Source of the DNA: an uncultured bacterium
GTDB lineage: Bacteria > Cyanobacteriota > Vampirovibrionia > Gastranaerophilales > Gastranaerophilaceae
DNA length: 53,924 nt
Direction: 5' to 3'
Assembly: GCA_948433295.1 (NCBI GenBank)
Contig: CAOJDT010000003.1
Coordinates: 1-53,924 of the forward strand
This document shows positions 49,469 through 53,924 of the stretch, in pieces (position 1 is the stretch's first letter; each line of letters opens with the position of its first letter). Below the pieces are notes generated by a model. It searched no databases, had not been told where the DNA came from, and saw nothing but the letters and a program-made list of their open reading frames with translations. Both the position numbers and the translations under genes were made by a program.

Positions 49469-50704
49469 ATGAATAGCAAAGAAATTATTAAAAAAGCCGA
49501 AAAAGAATTACGAGAACAGTTTGAACTTATTGACGAAATAAGAGATTTTAATCAGGAAAAAGTTCTTAACGCGTTTATAGAAAATAAAGTAGCGCCGGAA
49601 CATTTCTACACAGTTTCGGGGTACGGTCATGACGATATGGGAAGAGAAACACTTGATAAAGTTTTCGCGGATGTTTTTAAAGCTGAAAAAGCTCTTGTCA
49701 GAATTCATTTCGCCTCAGGAACCCACACTCTTGCCTGCGTACTTTTTGGAAACCTTCGTCCGAACGACAAATTAATTTCGGTTGTCGGTGCGCCATACGA
49801 TACAATGCAGGAAGTTATCGGTACTATGGGAGATGATGAAACGAAAGAAGATTCCCTCATTGCACACGGAATTCAATACGACGAAGTTCCTCTCAAAAAT
49901 GATGACGTTGACCTTGAGGCAATCAAAAATGCAATTGATGAATCTGTTACAATGGTTTTAATCCAACGTTCAAAAGGCTACTCAACCAGAAAATCACTTT
50001 CTGTCGAAACAATCGGAGAAATATGTAAAATAGTAAAATCAAAAAATCCGAACTGTATATGTTTTGTCGACAACTGTTACGGAGAATTCGTAGATTCAAA
50101 AGAACCTCTGGAAGTCGGAGCCGATATCATTGCAGGCTCGTTAATCAAAAATCCGGGAGGAGGAATAGTAGAAGCAGGCGGATATATTGCAGGTAAAGCG
50201 AAATATGTGGACAAATCCGCAAACAGATTAACCGCTCCCGGAATAGGGTGTGAAGGCGGCGCAATGTTTAATCAACACCGCTTAATATTCCAGGGATTGT
50301 TTATGGCTCCGTCTGTAGTTTCGGAAGCCGTTAAAGGGGCAGTTCTTGCCGCAAAAATTTTCGATGAAATCGGCTATGACTCATACCCGAAATACAATGA
50401 AAAACGCACGGATATTATCCAAAATATTACATTCAAATCTCCTGAACCTCTTGAACAATTCTGCCGCACAATCCAATCTTTATCACCTGTAAACGGTTAT
50501 GTAACCCCTATTCCTGAATATATTCCGGGTTATGAGGATCAGGTAATTATGGCAGGTGGAACATTCATCGAAGGCTCAACAATAGAACTTTCGGCAGACG
50601 GTCCGATGAGAGCTCCTTATGTGGCTTATATGCAAGGCGGATTGAATTACGCGCACGTTAAAATTGCGCTGAGCAAAATTTTGGATAAAGTAAATAAAAT
50701 ATAA
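49469..50704 (+). CDS. methionine gamma-lyase family PLP enzyme (aluminium-resistance-like)
   Basis: 411 residues of the PF06838 family: HFYTVSGYGHDDMGRETLDK, RIHFASGTHTLACVLFGNL, QRSKGYSTRKSLSV, FVDNCYGEFVD, and the PLP-Lys in GSLIKNPGGGIVEAGGYIAG, then RLTAPGIGCEGGAMF. The family is annotated as cystathionine beta-lyase or methionine gamma-lyase-like, but the reaction in most members is not established. ATG 49469 is preferred over 49409 because AGAGGGA lies upstream. Confidence 0.9.
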   Translation: MNSKEIIKKAEKELREQFELIDEIRDFNQEKVLNAFIENKVAPEHFYTVSGYGHDDMGRETLDKVFADVFKAEKALVRIHFASGTHTLACVLFGNLRPNDKLISVVGAPYDTMQEVIGTMGDDETKEDSLIAHGIQYDEVPLKNDDVDLEAIKNAIDESVTMVLIQRSKGYSTRKSLSVETIGEICKIVKSKNPNCICFVDNCYGEFVDSKEPLEVGADIIAGSLIKNPGGGIVEAGGYIAGKAKYVDKSANRLTAPGIGCEGGAMFNQHRLIFQGLFMAPSVVSEAVKGAVLAAKIFDEIGYDSYPKYNEKRTDIIQNITFKSPEPLEQFCRTIQSLSPVNGYVTPIPEYIPGYEDQVIMAGGTFIEGSTIELSADGPMRAPYVAYMQGGLNYAHVKIALSKILDKVNKI

Positions 50705-50749
50705 AATTTGTAGGATTGTAACAAAAAATTAATATTAATTTATTATAAC

Positions 50750-50784
50750 GCAATAAATTAATACATATATCCTTTATATATATA
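50750..50784 (+). promoter_or_regulatory. shared promoter-like element, copy 5
   Basis: GCAATA (50750-50755), ten bases, TATATCC (50766-50772), TTTATATATA (50773-50782). The ribosome site AAAGGAGAG follows directly. It is 18 bases before the start codon. Confidence 0.65.
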
Positions 50785-50796
50785 AAGGAGAGTATA

Positions 50797-51447
50797 ATGA
50801 CAAGAATTGATAATAATGTGCAATCTACAAATTACGTAAACACGCCTACAACAACTACTAAAACAAATTCAAATACACCAGTTAGTGTTTTTGATAAAAA
50901 TAACAACGGAATAGTTGATAAAGAAGATTTGCAAGGTATTACAGTAGAACATTCGGAATATGGTAAAATTGATTTGGCAGAGTTATGTGAGGGTCTAAAT
51001 GAAGTTTATAATACAAATATACTTGGCAGTTTATGGAGTAAATTAAAAGATAAGTTTTCAGGAAGTGATGCAATTAAAGACAAGTCCGGCAACATAATTG
51101 ATTACAAAACAGATTATATTAATCCGGAAACAAATCAAAAGATGTCAGTACTTGATATATGTGCAGAATTAGTAAAATTTAACGACAAGAGGAATGCCGA
51201 AAGAGGAAGGAGTTATGCGATAAACGAAGAAGTTATGGGAAATTTTGCATCAACTTCTAATATTCCTATAAATAATTTTACCTCATCAAGAATGGGAAAC
51301 TTTCAATTTTTTATAGATGAGGTATATTCAGTAGCATTTCCAGGAACGATTGGTAAAGAAGAAATATCTATAGAAAATACATTGACCGGTGAAATTATTA
51401 AAATACCGACAAATGAGTTTTACGAAAAATACAAAATTCAATATTAA
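50797..51447 (+). CDS. EF-hand-like protein of unknown function
   Basis: 216 residues. A Thr/Asn-rich N-terminus (about 1-33) precedes VFDKNNNGIVDKEDLQGI, a calcium-loop pattern D-x-N-x-N-G-x-V-D-x-x-D. The rest is a mixed fold with Lys/Asn-rich segments (INPETNQKMSVLDICAELVKF) and no known domain. No signal peptide or membrane segment. The GCAATW/TTTATA element upstream links it to the EF-hand gene at 38316 and the LysM-like pair. Confidence 0.75.
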   Translation: MTRIDNNVQSTNYVNTPTTTTKTNSNTPVSVFDKNNNGIVDKEDLQGITVEHSEYGKIDLAELCEGLNEVYNTNILGSLWSKLKDKFSGSDAIKDKSGNIIDYKTDYINPETNQKMSVLDICAELVKFNDKRNAERGRSYAINEEVMGNFASTSNIPINNFTSSRMGNFQFFIDEVYSVAFPGTIGKEEISIENTLTGEIIKIPTNEFYEKYKIQY

Positions 51448-51455
51448 GTCCGTAA

Positions 51456-51809
51456 TTAAAACTTTATAGGGTAGTCATCTTTAATCTCCCATCCGTCATA
51501 CTGTATAAGTTTTGCGCAATATAAATTATGACTATTATCTGCGCAACCATAACCATTTGCACCATGCAACAATCCTTCACGAGTTCCGTTCCAATTCCAA
51601 GCATAAGGCTCAACTGTAGGTTTAAGAGTATAACGAACTTTTTCTATATTTTGTCCTGTTTTTAAAACAGGATTAAACCTGAAAGAAAACTTATTTCTGC
51701 CATTTTCTTCATTAGTAATTGCCTTCTGATTTATAAAAAAAACCATATCATAAAGATAATTTGATACACAAAGAATACTTCCGTCTTTAAAATAGACATA
51801 AAATCCATT
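51456..51809 (-). pseudogene. 5-prime-truncated prepilin-like gene remnant
   Basis: The minus-strand frame is open from 51809 (after a stop at 51810-51812) to 51456 and reads FYVYFKDGSILCVSNYLYD..., ending YDGWEIKDDYPIKF, the tail of the DYPIKF subgroup (compare 18080). The leader, hydrophobic helix and first ~100 residues are missing, and no start codon with a ribosome site is visible; the first in-frame ATG is internal. It is the C-terminal half of a decayed pilin gene. The following 234 bases hold only the glgP promoter. Confidence 0.75.
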
Positions 51810-51953
51810 TTAAAGAGTTTATAAATATGTTATACAAACAGCTTCCAGACAAGTTTGACTTGACTGATGAGTAATTGTTAAGTTTTATTAATCCTAAATA
51901 GCACCATACGACTAATTCTTTAGGATTAGATAAAAATATTTACATAATTATAA

Positions 51954-51980
51954 TTGACTAGTGATTTTTTGTGGTATGCT
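51954..51980 (+). promoter_or_regulatory. promoter of alpha-glucan phosphorylase
   Basis: TTGACT (51954-51959), 15 bases, then TATGCT (51975-51980) with an upstream TG giving an extended -10 (TGGTATGCT). The untranslated leader would be about 57 bases. Confidence 0.5.
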
Positions 51981-52043
51981 GTTAGTTGACCCCATTCGGG
52001 AAAAGTAAAAGTATTGTATGTAGATAAGAAGAAAGGGTAAAAT

Positions 52044-53735
52044 ATGTCATTGCCAAATGTAGCATACTTTTCAATGGAAATCGCTTTAGATCAGTCTTTA
52101 AAGACTTATTCCGGCGGTCTCGGTTTTTTGGCAGGATCTCACATGCTTTCTGCCGGTTATTTGCAAATGCCTATGGTCGGTGTAACAATGTTGTGGTCTT
52201 ACGGTTATTATGATCAAAGAATTGCACACGATGGTCAGGTTGAAGTTGCTTACATCAGAAAATATTATGACTTCTTGAAAGATACTGGTCTTCAAACTGA
52301 AGTTGATATTTTCGGTGAAAAAGTTAAAGTTAAAGCTTTTTATGTAGAACCGGAATTATTCGGTGCTTGCCCTGTTTACCTCTTAACAACAGATATCGAA
52401 GGTAACAGTGATTGGGCTAAGAGCATTTCTCACAAGCTTTATGACGGAAATGAAAAAATCAGAATCGCTCAAGAAACAGTTCTTGGTATTGCAGGTGTAA
52501 GAATTCTGCAAGCAGCAGGTTACAATTTCGACGTTGTTCACATGAACGAAGGTCACGCTCTTCCTGCAGCATTTGAATTATTGAGACAATACAATGGCGA
52601 TTTGAATGAAGTTAAAAAACGTACGGTATTTACAACTCACACTCCTGTTGCCGCAGGTAACGAAGTTCACTGGGTTGATACACTTTTGGAAGGCGGCTTT
52701 TTTGCAGGCGCTTCAAGAGAAACTGCTGTTAACCTCGGCGGTGAAAACTTCTCATTAACAGTTGCAGCTTTGAGAATGTCAAGACTTGCTAACGCTGTAT
52801 CTCAGTTGCACGGTCTTGTTTCTAACAAAATGTGGGAATGGGTTGACGGAAGATGCCCTATCAGAGCAATTACTAACGCAGTTAACCTTCATTACTGGCA
52901 AGATGAACGTATGAGCAACGCTCACACTAACGAACAACTATTGTCCGTAAAACGTGAAATGAAAGCCGAATTATTTGAATACATCGCTAACGTTGCAGGC
53001 AAAAGATTCGACCCTGATGTATTGACTATTACCTGGGCAAGAAGATTTGCTGATTACAAACGCGCATGGTTAATCTTGATGGATAAAGACAGAATTAACA
53101 AGTTGCTTGACGAAAATAAAATCCAAATAATTTTCGCAGGTAAATTCCATCCGGATGATGTTATGGGTAAAGAAATGTTCAACAAACTTCTTAACCGCTC
53201 ACACAGCTTGAAAAATGTTGTTGTATTACCTGGTTATGAACTTGAACTTTCCGGAAAACTTAAAAGAGGTTCTGACATCTGGTTGAACACTCCGTTAAGA
53301 CCTTTCGAAGCATCTGGTACTTCAGGTATGTCTGCTAACATGAACGGTGCATTACACCTTTCTATCTATGACGGATGGACAGTTGAAGGTACATTCGACG
53401 GCATCAACGGTTACACTGTTGAATACGATGGACTTGATGACGAAATGCCTTGGGAAGAACGTCACTGGAAAGACCATGAATGTGTAATGGATATTCTCGA
53501 AAACAGAATCATCCCTACATACTACGAAAATAAAGAAGAATGGGCACGTCTGATGAGACAAGCTATCAGAACTTCTGAAGCTTACTTCAACTCAGACAGA
53601 ATGGTTGTAGAATACTATAACAGATTGTACAAACCAATCGCTCACGATGATTCTTCAACTGGTACAGATAAAAAAGAAATGAAAATTTCTGAAACTCCTA
53701 CCTTTGATGCTTGGACTTTCTCTAATATAAAATAA
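52044..53735 (+). CDS. glgP: alpha-glucan (glycogen/maltodextrin) phosphorylase
   Basis: 563 residues of the short TIGR02094-type phosphorylases: VAYFSMEIALDQSLKTYSGG at the start, HMNEGHALPAAFELL, FTTHTPVAAGNEVHW, the GT-B catalytic half with ITWARRFADYKRAWLI, and KRGSDIWLNTPLRPFEASGTSGMSANMNGALHLS around the PLP and glucan sites. It releases glucose 1-phosphate from glycogen, which the mutase at 24928 could convert. GAAAGGG precedes the start. Codon use is GCT/GTT-rich, as in the ribosomal genes, which suggests high expression. Confidence 0.93.
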   Translation: MSLPNVAYFSMEIALDQSLKTYSGGLGFLAGSHMLSAGYLQMPMVGVTMLWSYGYYDQRIAHDGQVEVAYIRKYYDFLKDTGLQTEVDIFGEKVKVKAFYVEPELFGACPVYLLTTDIEGNSDWAKSISHKLYDGNEKIRIAQETVLGIAGVRILQAAGYNFDVVHMNEGHALPAAFELLRQYNGDLNEVKKRTVFTTHTPVAAGNEVHWVDTLLEGGFFAGASRETAVNLGGENFSLTVAALRMSRLANAVSQLHGLVSNKMWEWVDGRCPIRAITNAVNLHYWQDERMSNAHTNEQLLSVKREMKAELFEYIANVAGKRFDPDVLTITWARRFADYKRAWLILMDKDRINKLLDENKIQIIFAGKFHPDDVMGKEMFNKLLNRSHSLKNVVVLPGYELELSGKLKRGSDIWLNTPLRPFEASGTSGMSANMNGALHLSIYDGWTVEGTFDGINGYTVEYDGLDDEMPWEERHWKDHECVMDILENRIIPTYYENKEEWARLMRQAIRTSEAYFNSDRMVVEYYNRLYKPIAHDDSSTGTDKKEMKISETPTFDAWTFSNIK

Positions 53736-53757
53736 TTGAAAGAAAACAAATAACTAA

Positions 53758-53789
53758 AAAAGACCGATTCGAAAGAGTCGGTCTTTTTT
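53758..53789 (+). terminator. intrinsic terminator after glgP
   Basis: AAGACCGA-TTCGAAAGAG-TCGGTCTT followed by T-run. The remaining ~130 bases show no complete gene. Confidence 0.88.
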
Positions 53790-53916
53790 AGTAAATAGAG
53801 AGGGTTTCGAATTATAACATTAAGAAATGTAACGAAGTAGAGTCAAAAGATTAAAGATTATTGCAGATAGTGCCGTTACATATTACAAGGAAATAAATTT
53901 GGAAAGGACAACCGTC

Positions 53917-53924
53917 ATGGGTAT
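53917..53924 (+). CDS. possible start of the next gene (cut by window end)
   Basis: GGAAAGGA about nine bases before ATG 53917 looks like a ribosome site. Only two codons lie in the window, so no identity can be given. Confidence 0.3.

Overview
The window looks like a low-G+C gut bacterium of the non-photosynthetic cyanobacterial lineage (Vampirovibrionia/Melainabacteria, order Gastranaerophilales). This placement is inferred from protein style, not from a marker search. The basis is: five intact prepilin-like proteins with the leader FTLAEVLITLG (one as FTLSEVLIAIS), anonymous EF-hand and glutamine-rich proteins, a CHASE2 adenylate cyclase, CsaB, and AT-rich intergenic DNA. No prophage, insertion sequence, CRISPR array or rRNA was seen.

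Layout. 1-1.8 kb: a membrane operon ending in a prohibitin-like SPFH protein. 1.8-3 kb: a short repeat cluster, an 11-G homopolymer and a prepilin-like gene. 3-8.3 kb: wecB, glutaredoxin, a hybrid-cluster-protein homologue that has lost its cluster ligands, an O-antigen ligase/polymerase-like protein, and a prepilin/regulator pair. 8.3-9.5 kb: rpsL-rpsG behind a consensus promoter and a long leader. 9.5-16.3 kb: small membrane proteins, leuD, a phosphoglycerate-mutase-like protein, a cobalamin-binding radical SAM protein, an AI-2E family permease, a ferredoxin and thrB. 16.4-27.4 kb: an MnmC-type methyltransferase, three further prepilin/regulator pairs, FAD enzymes, a tandem trio of short SFQAK proteins, an orphan sugar ABC permease and a phosphohexomutase. 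27.6-30.7 kb: rpsE-rpmD-rplO-secY, a fragment of the spc operon with dispersed repeats on both sides of rpsE. 30.8-37.9 kb: PilZ protein, PLP enzyme, a large unknown protein, a membrane GT-C-like protein and a patatin. 37.9-38.2 kb: tRNA-Leu(UAA) and a candidate structured RNA. 38.3-53.9 kb: EF-hand proteins, csaB, KDG kinase/KDPG aldolase, adenylate cyclase-recG, two tandem paralogues with a LysM-like or repeat-bearing tail, rpiB, a methionine-gamma-lyase-like enzyme, a pilin remnant and alpha-glucan phosphorylase.

The two strongest patterns are not single genes. First, GCAATW-N10-TATATMC-TTTATA occurs with identical spacing upstream of five otherwise unrelated accessory genes (14.4, 38.3, 46.3, 47.3, 50.8 kb). 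It gives a -35/-10-like pair, GCAATW-17-TTTATR, that does not match the housekeeping -35 and suggests a dedicated sigma factor or activator. Second, four of the five intact prepilin-like genes are divergently paired with a small HTH regulator. Two of these regulators share an identical 15-base element directly before their start codons.

All family assignments rest on motif recognition by eye, and no database search was run.
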